Shown here piece after piece: positions 36,130 through 47,839 of a DNA stretch of 64,000 bases (position 1 is the first letter of the stretch; each line of letters opens with the position of its first letter). Where the stretch lies: contig CM057453.1 of the NCBI GenBank assembly GCA_016271365.2, positions 502,299,001 through 502,363,000 of the forward strand, in the 5' to 3' direction. The translations under genes were made by a program, and so were the position numbers. The notes beneath the pieces are model-generated. The model searched no databases, was not told the DNA's origin, and saw only the letters and a program-made list of their open reading frames with translations. The stretch is from Neoceratodus forsteri. Taxonomy: Eukaryota > Chordata > Ceratodontiformes > Ceratodontidae.

Positions 36130-36435
36130 GGTTAGATGCGGTGCATGCATGTCCAGAATGTTCAGATGTATAGTACTGTACTTTAGAATGTGACAGGAGG
36201 TTGTTCTGGAATGCAGTGCTGGACAAAGCTATGGAATGTCAAGGTGGTGTACAATTTCAGAATGTTGGGAGGGCATACAATCTCAGGGTGTGGCAGGGAT
36301 GTGCATCTTTGAATTTGAGGTAGAATTACTCACTCTTGGAATGCAGTAGTAATACACATCTAGGAATTTGGCGAGAACTGACAATTTAGGAATGTAGTGG
36401 AGAAGCACACTGCTGGAATGTGAAAGGACACATCA
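36130..36435 (-). repeat. 26-bp satellite, minus orientation, short arm
   Basis: Degenerate units of the type GGAATGTGGC...GTGCACAATTT appear as the reverse complement of the array that follows. About 8-10 units, poorly kept. Confidence 0.55.
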
Positions 36436-36454
36436 TTTTATTCTGAAATTGCTT

Positions 36455-37620
36455 GTCACTGCCACATTCGAAATAACGCATCTCATCCCCACCAGAGTCC
36501 AACACTGTGTATCCCTCCCAGGTTCTGATATTGTGCATTCCTGCCACATTCCAAAAGTGCACGTCCCCACCACATTCCAAAATTGCATGTTATGTTCTTA
36601 TGTCCCCGCCACATTCCGAAGTCATGTTTCAATGCCACATTCTGAAACTGTCACCGCCACATTCCAAAATTGTGTCACTACCACATTCTGAAATTGCACG
36701 TTCCTGCCACATTCCAAAATTATGCACCACTACCACATTCTGAAACATTGTGTCACTGCTGCATTCTGAAATGATGCGATCACACCACATTCCAAAACTG
36801 TGCATCCCTGTCACATTCTGAAATTGTGTCACTACTAAATTCCACAATTGGAAATCCCCATCACGTTATGAAAATATTTGTCCTCACCACATTTAAAAAG
36901 CCTGTATTTCCACCACATTCTGAAACTGAATTTTCCAGTCACATTCCAAAGCTGGGCATCCCCACCACATTGTAAAATTGTGTGTCACTGCCACATTTCA
37001 AAATTTCCCATCTTTGCCACATTTCAAAAATGCGCATCCCCACAATTTTCCAAAATAGTGCATCCCCATCACATTCTTAAAATAGGTGTCACTGCCGCAT
37101 TCCAAATTTGCATGTCCAAGTCCCATTCTAAAATTGTGCATCTCTGCCAAATTCTGAAACTATGCATCCCCACCATATTCAAAACTGTGCATGCCCATCA
37201 CATTCCAAAAATGCATTTCCTTGCCACAGTCCAAAATTATACATCCCACTACATTTCAAAAATGTGCATCCCTCCCACATTCTGAAACTGCATGGGACCA
37301 CCACATTCTCAGACTGTGAACTCCTGCCACAATCTGAGATTCTGTGTCCATGCAACACTGTGAATTGTAAGTTGCCACCACAATCTGAAATCAAGCATTC
37401 CCACCACATTCTGAAATTGTGCATCACCACCATATACGAAAATTATGAACCCATGACACATTACTAAATTGGATATCTCTACCACATTCTGCCACTGTGC
37501 ATCTTCTACATTTCAAAATGTTGTGTCTCTGCCACATTCTAAAAATTTATGATACAGCCACATTCTGAATTTCGGTGTCCCTGCCACACTCCAAACTTGT
37601 GCGTCCCAGCTACTTTCTCA
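36455..37620 (+). repeat. 26-bp satellite array, plus orientation
   Basis: The consensus is close to CCACATTCTGAAATTGTGCATCCCCA, here split as CCACATTCTGAAATTG + TGCATCCCCA. Spacing between successive CCACATT starts is commonly 24-26 bp, with some 39-bp steps. About 45 units. Open frames through it are repeat artefacts. Confidence 0.85.
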
Positions 37621-38005
37621 GATTGTGTCATTGCTGCATAACAGAACTGCAACTCGGTGGCATTCTGAAATCTCATCCTTGAAGTATTCTAAAAACTGCA
37701 CACAACTTTGGCATTCTAAAGGCCTGCTTGTCATTGCATTTAACCCCCATCACATTTTTAAGTATCTTGCATCTGCACATTATGAAAATGCATGCCTTTT
37801 ACTCACCCAGTGTCAACCTTCCTTTTCAAATGTTTACTACAACTGCAGTTTTATGTAATGTTGGAGAAATAAGTCCTATAAGATAGCCTGCAGGGAGGAC
37901 TTGACTGTGAGCTCTGGTTATGACATCAGTAGCTCTTCACTGAAAATGACTTTTTTGAACAGGCAGTGAAATTAGGGTTACAAAACGATCTGCAAATTTT
38001 AAACA

Positions 38006-38530
38006 AAGTACGAACATAAGAATATACGAAACAGACAGCAGAAGGAGACCAAAAACAGTCTATTGAGTCTGCTCATTAGTAATTCAGTGTCAATGGCCTA
38101 CGCCATTAGCCCTGCCCCCCTCCCCCTGTCAACCCTTCCTTCATAACTCTCCCCCCACAGATCTATGGGTTCCCTTTATGCCTAGTCCAGGCCTTCTTAA
38201 AGCTGCCCACAGTCTTCTCTGACACCACCTCTTTTGGCAGTGTATTTCATTTGTCCACCACCCTCTCTGTGAAAAAATGTTTCCTAACATCCCTCGTAAA
38301 CCTCCCCTCCAGCAACTTCAGACTATGCCCCCTCATGTATCTGTTGTCACTCAGCTTAAAGAGACCTTCCCTATCCACTCTATTATGTCCTTTCAGGTAA
38401 TTAAAGGTCTCTATCATTCCCCCCCCTTTCTCTCCTCCATGGCATACATTCTCAGGGTTCCCAACCTCTCCTCTTAAGACTTACTCTGCTGTCCCCCTAT
38501 CATCTTAGCTGCCCTTCTTTGGACCCCTAC
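38006..38530 (-). mobile_element. CR1 3' end, proximal part
   Basis: The minus strand reads from GVQRRAAKMI-like codons (about 38520) through E-T-F-N-Y-L-K-G-H-N-R-V-D and R-D-V-R-K-H-F-F-T-E-R-V-V-D-K-W to a stop, then a CR1 3' UTR ending in TATTCTTATGTTCG near 38006-38020. This is the best-kept CR1 C-terminus in the window. Confidence 0.8.
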
Positions 38531-38985
38531 TGGGTCAGTTCACCGTATATAAAATGATGCACATTAAAACTGCGTAACAGAGACAGCCCAGGCGGGAATA
38601 GCGACAGGGTGCAAAACCGCTAAATGGTCTATGCGCGGTCGAGCACCCTGTCTCTGTGCCCTCAAAGAGGATAAGTTCATCGGTGGGAGAAGGGTCCACC
38701 AAGCAGCTGCTGTGGCTTGATAGGATGAGCCACAGGCAGAAATGGAGGCAGTGTGTCTGTGGATCAGGTATCGAATCCTGGTCCCAGACGCATAGAATTG
38801 TTCTTTATTTCTCACTTTGTGTGACTTAGGTGTACAACTGCTTCCCCCCCCCCGGAGTTGATTATTTTAGCTGGGGGGCTTCCGGGAGGGCGCAACCCCC
38901 CAGCAAAACATAGAGAAATGCCACTGGCAATATATTGCGCTGTATTGGCAGCGTGGTATATTACTGCGGTATTGTGTCATTCGAC
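38530..38985 (-). mobile_element. SINE-like insertion splitting a CR1 copy
   Basis: The 455 bases sit between two consecutive parts of one CR1 reading. On the minus strand a B-box-like GGATTCGATACC lies at about 38764-38781, suggesting a tRNA-derived SINE. A GACAGGGTGC/GCACCCTGTC hairpin lies at about 38604-38653. Boundaries are approximate. Confidence 0.35.
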
Positions 38986-39205
38986 ATTATGACCCTGTGC
39001 CCTTGGACCCTCCCTAACAAGCTGATGTCCCTCTTTTGATATGGATTCTAGTACCTAACCCCATATTCTAAATGCGGTCTCACCAGTGACCTGCACAGGG
39101 ACATTATGACCTCACTCCGCCTACTGCTGATTCCCCTGCTATACACCCCAACATCTTGTTCACCTTTACTGCTGCCTTCTTGCATTGTATGGACCGGGAA
39201 GTTGG
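38985..39205 (-). mobile_element. CR1 3' end, distal part of the split copy
   Basis: The minus strand reads V-N-K-M-L-G-C-I-A-G-E-S then a degenerate S-L-V-R-P-H-L-E-Y-G block, which directly precedes the QRRAAKM block of 38520 in the CR1 protein. It is 5' truncated at about 39200. Confidence 0.65.
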
Positions 39206-39209
39206 AAGG

Positions 39210-40840
39210 GATTGGCTGGCCATGGGTTCGGTTTCAATTACGATCCCTTTCCTCCTCAAAACAGCAGCCTTAAAAAAGCTACACTTAACACAGATTCACT
39301 AATTCTGCCATGAGGCAATGGGCTATGAAGCTCCAGCCTCCCCCACTCTTGCCCATTACCCCCCCAACTCCGCCCCTCTCAACTGGCACTTTCATTCATG
39401 GGGCCCTCCAGCCCATCCACCCCACAGTTTTGCCACCCACCTCTACCCTCTGACAATGGTCTTGTAACCTGCCTACTTTCTCCTGACTCCCTCCTACCCT
39501 ATACTAACTATATACTGTTCACCCTGAAATTTGTTTAGAAGCTGGCTAATGTTGTCTCTCTCTCCACTTTTGGCTGTATATCTAATGCTTAGTCATCTTT
39601 GTGTTTTTAGACTGTAACCATTGTTGACCTTTGTATGTATGTTACCCTACATCCTTTGACGTGGAACCTTTGTAAATGAGCAGTTCCTGCTCAAAGGTAT
39701 TTGTAATCCTAGAGTTTAATAAATAAAAAATAGATTAAAAAAAATTGAAATTTACATTAATGTACTTTTGCACTTGTTACTATCCGGTATAGTAGTTCAT
39801 GCTGTATTTGCACCTCGATTATCAACTCCAGGACTCCACTCTGTATTCTATTTTGTCTCTTGGACATTTGTTATGCCCATCATTATGCTTTGTTGTCAGT
39901 TATTGAACATTTTCCCTTGTGTTTTCCCAGGTTGTACCTGAAAATAGGCAGCTGTTTTGTCTAGTGCACCTACCTAGTAAATACAAACTAAATAAATAAA
40001 TAAATCTAGCCTCTGGTCATGCTTTATTGCTTAAAATAATAAGTGGAGTAAGTTCATTTTATTTATTATTTATTTAGAAATGTTGCCCCGAAAAATCTAA
40101 ACAGTAGAACAGTTAACTTTTAATTCATTCTGATGTGTCTAGAACTTTAAAGCTGAGCCCAGCTACAACTTTTGAAAAGAACAAGTCACGGGTACAGTTT
40201 TTTCCAGGGATGAATTAGTGTGTGTAAGGTTGTTATTCGGGTGTACCAGTTATTGTATTGCTGAAGATTATGTGACAAAAGTCATGCTAATTGGGAAATT
40301 ACATTGTTATTGTGTTACTACTGTTTTTTAGGCTAGCTTATCCACATTTTACAGTTTTGAGGTGCTCAGTGAGACAGGATGATGTATCTCAGCACCCCCC
40401 CCCCCATATATATTTAACAGGGTTTCCTCTTTCTAGATTCATTGACATGTTTTGTAGGAGAGCTCGGTTCTCTTTGACTTCTTTAGTTGTCCTGGTGAGA
40501 TGAGAAACTATCGAGGGTGACTCAGTGGCCTGGTCACAAGAGACTTGGTGCTGCTGCAGAGGGCTAACACATAGGAACTTCGAGAGCCAACTGCGCCATT
40601 TGCTGTTTAATTCTTTGCAACACTGTTTGGTGATGTCGACATGTGGTAAATCACTTTCAACTATCTTTAACAAGAAAATGTACTAAGTTTAAAGAGTAAA
40701 AAAAAACAGCAAGTTATTATTCTCTTCTGGCAGCAGTGCAACATAACATATGAGTGAAATAAAAAGAAATCCCACAGAGCCCATAGATCAAGATGCAGCT
40801 GTTATAAACGACTCTTACCTTTTGTTATCTCTGTTGCTCT
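39210..40840. other. LINE-tail-like sequence and unassigned DNA
   Basis: There are two A-rich ends, at about 39715-39745 (TTTAATAAATAAAAAATAG) and 39985-40010 (AAATAAATAAATAAAT). The latter is preceded by GTCTAGTGCACCTACC as at 25880, which suggests LINE or SINE 3' tails on the plus strand. From 40011 to 40840 I see nothing coding. Confidence 0.35.
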
Positions 40841-40845
40841 CTGGT

Positions 40846-41901
40846 CAGTTAAAGAGCTAGCGTACTGCCTGGGATTAGTAGCAATGTTAAGACGCAGTCA
40901 GCTATCACTTCTTATATCTGAAGTATTTTTTCTCTTCTGTTTGCTAATTAGAAAAATTTCCATCTGGCAGCACTGGGCTGATGTGTGGAGTGGCACTCTG
41001 GAGGCCAAAAAAGTCAGTTCTGTTCCTCCTACTACATCATCAGAAGTGTGACCAAACACATTAAGGCACCACAAACCTTGCAGCCTGAGCAATGACTTTC
41101 ATAAGTTACCGATCAAAATGCAGGAAATTGTGACATCAATAGTAACCAAGAACAACCAATTCCTGTTGCTTCATGTCAAAGAGAATAATCTGGCAGTGAG
41201 AAATGGTTCTCTTTGGTTACTAGTGATGTCACAATCAGTGTAGTCTCAGTGTTGATGATATAGTGGGAGGAACAGAACTGATTTTTACGGCTGCGTAGGT
41301 GGAGCCTGCAGTCATTTTACGAGAGCTCAGAAAAATAAACTACAGGATCAGGCCCTGAAATGCTTCCGTTCTGGAGTTTCGGAATTATCCTTCCGAAACT
41401 GCAAAACGGTCAATACCAGTCCTTCACGGCCGCACTATTTCAGTGCTGCTCCGGCACTTTCATATTCGGCGATGCACTGCGCATGCGCACGTGTCACGTA
41501 TGCGCAGTTTTGCCACACTGCACGTGTGCACATGTCATGCATGTATAGATTTGCCAGACATGCTATCTTGGGAATGGTATGCCATTACAAGTCGCAAGAT
41601 GCGTAGTTCTATTGGGTGCAGTCATCTTGTTGTGGCATTCACATGCATTCAGCGGCAGTTGTTCCTTCGCTGCGGTGACGCTCCTACAAGCTCGCCGCAG
41701 CCATATCAGCTCTGGCTAGAGTTTGCTCTTTTAGCCTCCAGACAGAGTGCTGCTCCATACATCACCCAATGCTGCCAGGTGGAAAAGAATCTTCTAATCA
41801 GCAAACAGAAAAGAAAAAAAAATACTTCAGACACATGAAGTGATAGCTGACTACACCTGAAAGTTGATAGTAATTCCAGGCAGTACACTAGCTGTTTAAT
41901 G
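40846..41901. mobile_element. Inverted-repeat element, ~165-bp arms, 0.7-kb centre
   Basis: The left arm (40846-41010) and right arm (41729-41901) are reverse complements over GTACTGCCTGG, GTCAGCTATCACTTC, CTGAAGTATTTTTT, TCTGTTTGCT and CACTCTGGAGGC. The centre encodes no transposase and holds a second palindrome. Family unknown; no clear target duplication. Confidence 0.65.
41011..41284. repeat. Palindrome nested beside the left arm
   Basis: GTCAGTTCTGTTCCTCC...ACATCATC at the left returns as GATGATATAGTGGGAGGAAC at the right. Inside, ATTGTGACATCAATAGTAAC pairs with GTTACTAGTGATGTCACAAT. It is likely an independent hairpin element. Confidence 0.65.
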
Positions 41902-42342
41902 TCTAGAAATCTGTTAATTGCTTTAATTTCATTGCTCACTGTTGACCATATTCTTCTGGAACTGCTGCTACTTGGACTTGTAGTCTGGGGGCCCAAATGG
42001 AAAGCCCCACCTAAATCTGAAATTGGTAGCATCCCCCTACAGAAACGGTTTAACACTTTTTTACGAAGGGATGAATCCCCAAGAGTGATTTTAGGGGGAT
42101 GTGGTATTATGCAGTGGTAACTTTGAGAAATATGAATGCTTTTCGAAATCATGTCAAACTGCCTTCACGAGTTTCTTGAAAAAGTCAAAGTAATGACTCT
42201 CCTATAACATGTGTATAATTTTACAGTGTTTTAATCCTATATTGATTTCATTATGGCAAATTTACTTTAAATATGTTCTCTGCTTGTTGTTTTGTCTATA
42301 TGTGTAATTTATCAACCGCTTACACTATATAATTTATGCAAG

Positions 42343-42390
42343 CAATAATACCCAACAGGGTGGGCGGTATTTGGCAATACCGGACCGCCC
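42343..42390 (+). repeat. Left terminal inverted repeat of a split DNA transposon
   Basis: Begins CAATAATACCCAACAGGGTG and ends CCGGACCGCC. It pairs with 45785-45832. Confidence 0.75.
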
Positions 42391-42469
42391 GGGGTATAAT
42401 GAAGCCCAATGCAGCAGTTCACCCCTGTAAATATTCCCCTACCCGTGCAGACCATCGACACCTTGCTGA

Positions 42470-45400
42470 TCAAACTCTCCCTCCCCCACACCATCCCTGT
42501 ATTCGTAGATGGGTCCTACTGCCCCCCGATTCCCCCACGCCTTCAATCCTAGATCACCTGGGCACCCTGAAAGCTTGCGCATCAGGGGGTGAGCTCCATA
42601 TCCTTGGCGACTTCAATCTGAATTGGCTCCCGTATGCCACCTCCAACTTTCGTAACCAGGTGGCCGCTCTAAGCCTAACGCAATTGATCTCTGAGCCTAC
42701 ATATCTGAACTTCAAATTGCAGAACCACTCCCTACTGGACTGGGCCCTCACCTCAGACTAACACATGTTAACCACCTCAGGCCTCCTACCTAACTCCCTA
42801 AGCGACCACCTCATGATCTATGTGGTACGGAAAATTTTCCGGCCAAAGGCTCCCCCTCCCAGAACCATTCTTAACCGGTCATACAATACCCTGGACTTTG
42901 CTTCACTCCTAAGTCACCTGGCAGCCACAGACTGGTCTTTCATCCCCCGGACCACCACCATCGACTCTGCCCTGGGATATTTTAGGTCCAAGTTCCTTGC
43001 CATCTGGGACCACTACGCCTCACTCCGATACACCTGAGTGAGAGGTGCTCACCTGCCTTGGATCACAGCCGACATCATGACTCACATCAAAGCCAGGGAC
43101 CAGGCATGGAAGTCATGCAAATCCACCAGCTCCCCCGAAGGGCACGCAAAATATTGCTCTTTACACAACGCCTGCACTAGGTTAATCCATCAGGCCAAAG
43201 CTAACTACTTCAAAGCCACCTTCCACTCCAGTCTAAATCACCCAGCAAAATTCTGGAAGGTGGTCAAATTGCTCTTCTCCCCTCCCTCCCAGCCTCTAAC
43301 CCCTGTTTTAAATGTAGACGGCACCTCTGTAAAGGACCTGCCTGAAGTGGCATCCATATTTAACTCATTTTTCTCGAACTGCACCTCCTCGCTTATGTCG
43401 TCACTCCCTCCTTACCATTATAATGCCACCCCTTCTTCAGCCAATGCACAGGCCCCATCTCCTGCCCCCTCCTTTTCCTTTTGTCAGGTCACCCTTTAGA
43501 AGTTTACAACCCCTTGTCTGCCCTCAATCCATCTAAGGACAAATGCCCCTCTGGGTTGGACGCCAAAATGTTATACCTGGCTGCTCCTGCCATCGCCTTC
43601 CCCTTGGCTGCTGTCTTCAATCTGTCTTTCTCCCTAGCTTCTATACCATCTGAATGGAAGCATGGAACAGTTATCCCACTTCCAAAGGGTAGCAACACTC
43701 CCACCCCCAGAAACTACCGCCCAATCTCTCTTCTCCCCGAACTGGCAAAACTCCAGGAGGCCCTTGTACTGGCACAACTCTCCTCATATCTCAACTCCAC
43801 CTCCTTCTTCTCACCCTACCAGTCAACTCTCCTCATATCTCAACTCCACCTCCTTCTTCTCACCCTACCAGTCAACTCTCCTCATATCTCAACTCCACCT
43901 CCTTCTTCTCACCCTACCAGTCAACTCTCCTCATATCTCAACTCCACCTCCTTCTTCTCACCCTACCAGTCAACTCTCCTCATAGCTCAACTCCACCTCC
44001 TTCTTCTCACCCTACCAGTCAACTCTCCTCATATCGCAACTCCACCTCCTTCTTCTCACCCTACCAGTCAACTCTCCTCATATCTCAACTCCACCTCCTT
44101 CTTCTCACCCTACCAGTCAACTCTCCTCATATCTCAACTCCACCTCCTTCTTCTCACCCTACCAGTCAACTCTCCTCATATCGCAACTCCACCTCCTTCT
44201 TCTCACCCTACCAGTCAACTCTCCTCATATCTCAACTCCACCTCCTTCTTCTCACCCTACCAGTCTGGCTTCAGGAAATCCCACTCCACCACCACTTTCC
44301 TTCTATAGGTCACGGATTCCATTCTTGCTAGTATGGACGAAGGCCACATCACCTCGGCCATCTTCATTGACCTGGCCAAGGCCTTCAACACCATCTCCCA
44401 TGCCCTCCTTCTAGACAAGCTCTCCCTTGCAGGACTCTCTACTGAGGCAACCAGCTGGTTCCAGTCCTACTTGGTAGGTAGGTCTCAATCTGTTAGAACT
44501 GGAAGCTCAACATGTACCCCCCCTTCCGGTCACTACTGGTGTCCCCCAAGGCTCAGTCCTTGGTCCACTCCTTTTCTCCATCTTCCTAAACAACCTGCCC
44601 ACTGCCTGCCCACACACATCCATCCACATGTATGCAGACAACACGGCTCTGTATACATCAGGCCCCTCTACCACTGATGTGGCGACTAGACTACAGCAGG
44701 ACTTCAATGATGTTCAGCTCTGATTTCGCGCAAATCAGCTTTTTCTTAACGCCAAGAAGACTGTCTCCATGACCTTTGGCACATGGCAGAAACTCTCTCG
44801 GCTCCCCACAACCCCCTCCTTCCATACTCTGAATGGGGCTACTCTGGAGACTTGCTCCTCCTTTAGATACCTCGGGGTCTGGCTTACCAGCACCTCGACT
44901 TTTCTGTACAGAAAGCTTCACCTTAAATTGGGTGCATTATATCGCAACCATGGTTGCGTCCCGCTGCCAGCCCACCATTCACATGTACAGAAAATGATTC
45001 TCCCTATGTTCGACTACGAAGATGTAGTCTACAGTGCTGCCTCTAGACCACCCTAGCCAGACTGGACACACTTTTCTACTCTGTCTGCCGCTTCACTCTT
45101 GATTGCCCACCCTCCACACATCACTGCTCCCTATACCGGACACCCGACCTCCCCTCGCTTCATGATCGTAGATTATCCCATTGTGCGAGTCTCACGGCCA
45201 AGTTCTGGTCCCAGTCCCTATCACTCTACCTCGCTTCGGCCCTATCAGCTCAAATTAGTCCAGTATACTGCCTCCGAGATTTTGACACCTGCCTCCTGGC
45301 AATACCGTGCATGTCCTCCTTTGTTGGTCAGGTTGCCTTCAGACATAGAATGCCTAAATTATGGAAGTCCCTCCCTGCTGATATCCAGCTCACGCCTCCA

Positions 45401-45470
45401 CCTCAGAAACTCAACAAACTCATCAAAGTGCACTTCTCCTCCTCCCCCTGTGTCTGTGACATCCGATAAA
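42470..45470 (+). pseudogene. L2-like LINE ORF2 with a minisatellite inside the RT domain
   Basis: Motifs in order: I-P-V-F-V-D-G-S-Y near 42495, H-I-L-G-D-F-N-L-N-W near 42600, N-S-L-S-D-H-L-M-I-Y near 42795 (endonuclease SDH box), P-W-I-T-A-D-I near 43055. RT blocks follow: PLPKGSNTPTPRNYRPISLL near 43680-43735, S-G-F-R-K-S-H-S-T-T-T near 44264-44296, and F-I-D-L-A-K-A-F-N near 44365. The catalytic box reads M-Y-A-D-N (last Asp replaced by Asn) near 44630-44645. F-R-Y-L-G-V-W-L lies near 44863 and a C-terminal W-K-S-L-P motif near 45362. A frameshift near 43480 and stops near 42760 and 44310 inactivate it. Between blocks, ten 49-bp repeats expand a segment normally present once. Confidence 0.8.
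43774..44263 (+). repeat. 49-bp minisatellite, exactly ten units
   Basis: The unit starts CAACTCTCCTCATATCTCAA and ends CTTCTCACCCTACCAG. Successive CCAG ends fall at 43822, 43871, 43920, 43969, 44018, 44067, 44116, 44165, 44214 and 44263, always 49 apart. Variants are TAGCTC (unit 5) and TATCGC (units 6 and 9). The related LINE at 30-32 kb has one copy of the equivalent codons. Confidence 0.97.
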
Positions 45471-45784
45471 TGAGTATGCCCAACTCTGATGATCCTGTTC
45501 CGCTCAAATGACTAGCCACCATCTCACCATCTTTCTGGAGGACTTGATTGATTATTGTTTACTCAGTCTTATTACCCTATTCGATGTGTATTTGAACCGA
45601 CTGTAGTATTCTGCTCCTGGTATTTGTGCTGTTTGCATTATTATGTTCCTGCATTATTGTTATGATTGTATATTCTATTTTTGTACCTCCACTGTCCCCC
45701 TCCCCCAGGACGCACCTGGAATCGAGCAGTACTCTGCTCAGTGTGCCTTCCTGGTAAAACTTTTAAATAAATAAATACAGCTCC

Positions 45785-45832
45785 TGGATGGTCCGATATT
45801 GCCAATACCACCCACCCTGGAGGGTATTATTG
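45785..45832 (-). repeat. Right terminal inverted repeat of the split DNA transposon
   Basis: GGATGGTCCGATATTGCC...CACCCTGGAGGGTATTATTG is the reverse complement of 42343-42390 with about six differences. Confidence 0.75.
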
Positions 45833-45834
45833 TA

Positions 45835-46831
45835 CTTAGAAAATGGGCAATATATAAAGTTTGTTTGTAACGTTTTAAAAATAAAAAAAATTGTAAAACA
45901 AAAAGATAAAACTTGAACTTAAAGTTACTTTGCTTGTAAAGTAGTGCCTCTACTGGTATACTTACCAATGTTTACCAGTAGAGGGCATTGCAGTGCTTCT
46001 TACTTGCTTAAAGCAGCCCGCCGTGAGCGGTCGCATCTGTACTTAGGTCTGCACTGTGAGATGTAGTGTGTGTTTCTTTTACCTTTTCTGCGCATGCATT
46101 AGTTGCACCCTTTCACCGTGTGCGCGCACAGCTCCTGACCTTGCATCGCTTTCCCGCTTTACCTCGAGGTAATTCTGTCAATAAAAGTATTTATGTTATG
46201 TGCAGCGTGTCATTTTCTTTGATGTCATTCTTGTTTTGTAACTTGTAGCTGCTGCCTCCAATGTTATTTTTTTTACTGCAGTTTACTCCTTGTTCTCGTC
46301 CCTTCTGCCTCATGTATTGCTGGTTTACATGTTGTTGGGGTGTTGTACGTGTGTGTGTGTGGGGGGGTTCTGGTGTACAGCATGTTTCGATAATGTTGTT
46401 TAGCGTAGGAGAGTGTAATAACAGGCAGCTACAGCATCAGCATTTCGTGATATTTCTGTTTACCTGGCATTATTCTTTAAACTGCAGCGTGTACAAAAAT
46501 ATTGCAACCAGTAGCCCCTGGTATGACCATAGTTTCTTCAGTGGGTTGTTTTTTTTGGGGGGGGGTTCTAGTCCACCTTTCGGGTGTTTGCATGCATAGT
46601 AAAAGTCAGGCACAAGCCTGGTACTCGAAATGCACACCACAAAAATTATCGTGAAATCAGCCCTGTTTGGAGGAACTGGACTCTCGCGCTGAACTGTATA
46701 TGTTTTTTACAGTTGTGCCCAGCGTTACTTCATAAGACTCACGGGAGCTCAGTACACCACAACAAACAAAAGTTGCATTCCTGACGACCTACAAAGTTGT
46801 CTCATCTTATTGGAAACGTAAAGTAAAATAG

Positions 46832-46868
<37 letters not shown>

Positions 46869-47060
46869 GCATAACAGGAGGTGCCAACAAGGAATAGCAC
46901 TGCTCAAGACATAATCTTGCTGCCACTTCATTGCATCTGTTCTGCATAGTGCTGTGCGTGATGATATTTTCCTTTCTTTCTGTTAATGTTTGTTGATGAG
47001 ATGTGAAAACTTTTCAACAGATAAGGTATGCTGTGTTAGACTAGACTGCTGTATTGCCCC
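45835..47060. other. No recognisable gene; one microsatellite
   Basis: Short open frames only. An (AC)n run lies at 46836-46866. A G-run lies near 46356-46366 and another near 46557-46566. Confidence 0.4.
46836..46866. repeat. (AC)n microsatellite
   Basis: About 15 AC dinucleotides. Confidence 0.95.
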
Positions 47061-47061
47061 C

Positions 47062-47089
47062 CACACACACACACACACACACACACACT
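47062..47089. repeat. (AC)n microsatellite
   Basis: About 14 AC dinucleotides, 47 bases left of the hAT end. Confidence 0.95.
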
Positions 47090-47839
47090 GGTACCACCAG
47101 TGAGGAGACCATACACTGCAACGAGGGGCCCGAAACAGGGGCGTCATGCAGTCAGAAATTCTAGAGGGGCACAAAATCTTAACCTGTCTAGGGGGGTCCG
47201 GGGGCATGCCCCCCAGGAAAATTTTGAAAACTTGAAGCCAAGTGGTGCATTTTGGTGACTTTTAGCAGCCCAGAAAGATGTTCCCCAACAAGCTAAGCGA
47301 CATAATACTGATATAGGTTAGAGAAATGATCAATTGTTTTTGTCCTTTGTTCATTGTATTTACAGTGTTACCTGTTGTATTTTTTTTTCTAAGACTTACT
47401 CAGAACTTGTGCATTTTGCAAGTCTTTTATCATAAAAGACTCACTTAATGCACAAGTTCAGTTTTATCATATGTAATCACATAACTACTTAGTCCACTTG
47501 TAGCTGATCCATTGACTTCTAAATGACATAAAATGGCAGGGTAAAATCATGGAATCTGAGTGGCTGTTATTTATGTGTAAAATATGGTTTACACATGGCT
47601 AAAAAAAAAGGACTGCAAAGCGTCTGGAAACCAGATCAATAGGCATTTGGAACACAGGCATTTCAGTTAGCCCCCTACAACCAGAACTGATCTTCTGCCA
47701 CAAAGCATGGCTGTCAATCAGATTCTTGGATTTTTCTTACCCATTTGATAATGTAACTTAACACATGCATGCACTCATACACCCGCACACAGACACAGGA
47801 AAACCCTCCACAAAGCAAATTTAGCCACACTTAGATTTT

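Larger units (their letters stand above)
35995..37947. mobile_element. Foldback element with ~87-bp terminal inverted repeats and internal satellite
   Basis: The left arm (35995-36083) contains TTTCAGTGAAG, GATGTCATAACCA and CTTATAGGGCTTATTT. The right arm (37861-37947) contains the reverse complement of each (AAATAAGTCCTATAAG, TGGTTATGACATCAG, CTTCACTGAAAA). Nearly everything between is the 26-bp satellite, in inverted orientation on the two sides. No transposase is encoded. Confidence 0.75.
42400..45778 (+). mobile_element. L2-like LINE inserted in a DNA transposon
   Basis: 5'-truncated within the endonuclease. The 3' tail GTGTGCCTTCCTGGTAAAAC is followed by (AAAT)n at 45745-45778. It lies exactly between the two inverted repeats of a small DNA transposon. 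It belongs to the same family as 29830-32742. Confidence 0.75.

Noticed and set aside
36449..37285. Several overlapping open frames of 78-135 codons
   Set aside because: All come from the 26-bp satellite and repeat a Cys-His-Pro-rich pattern set by the monomer.
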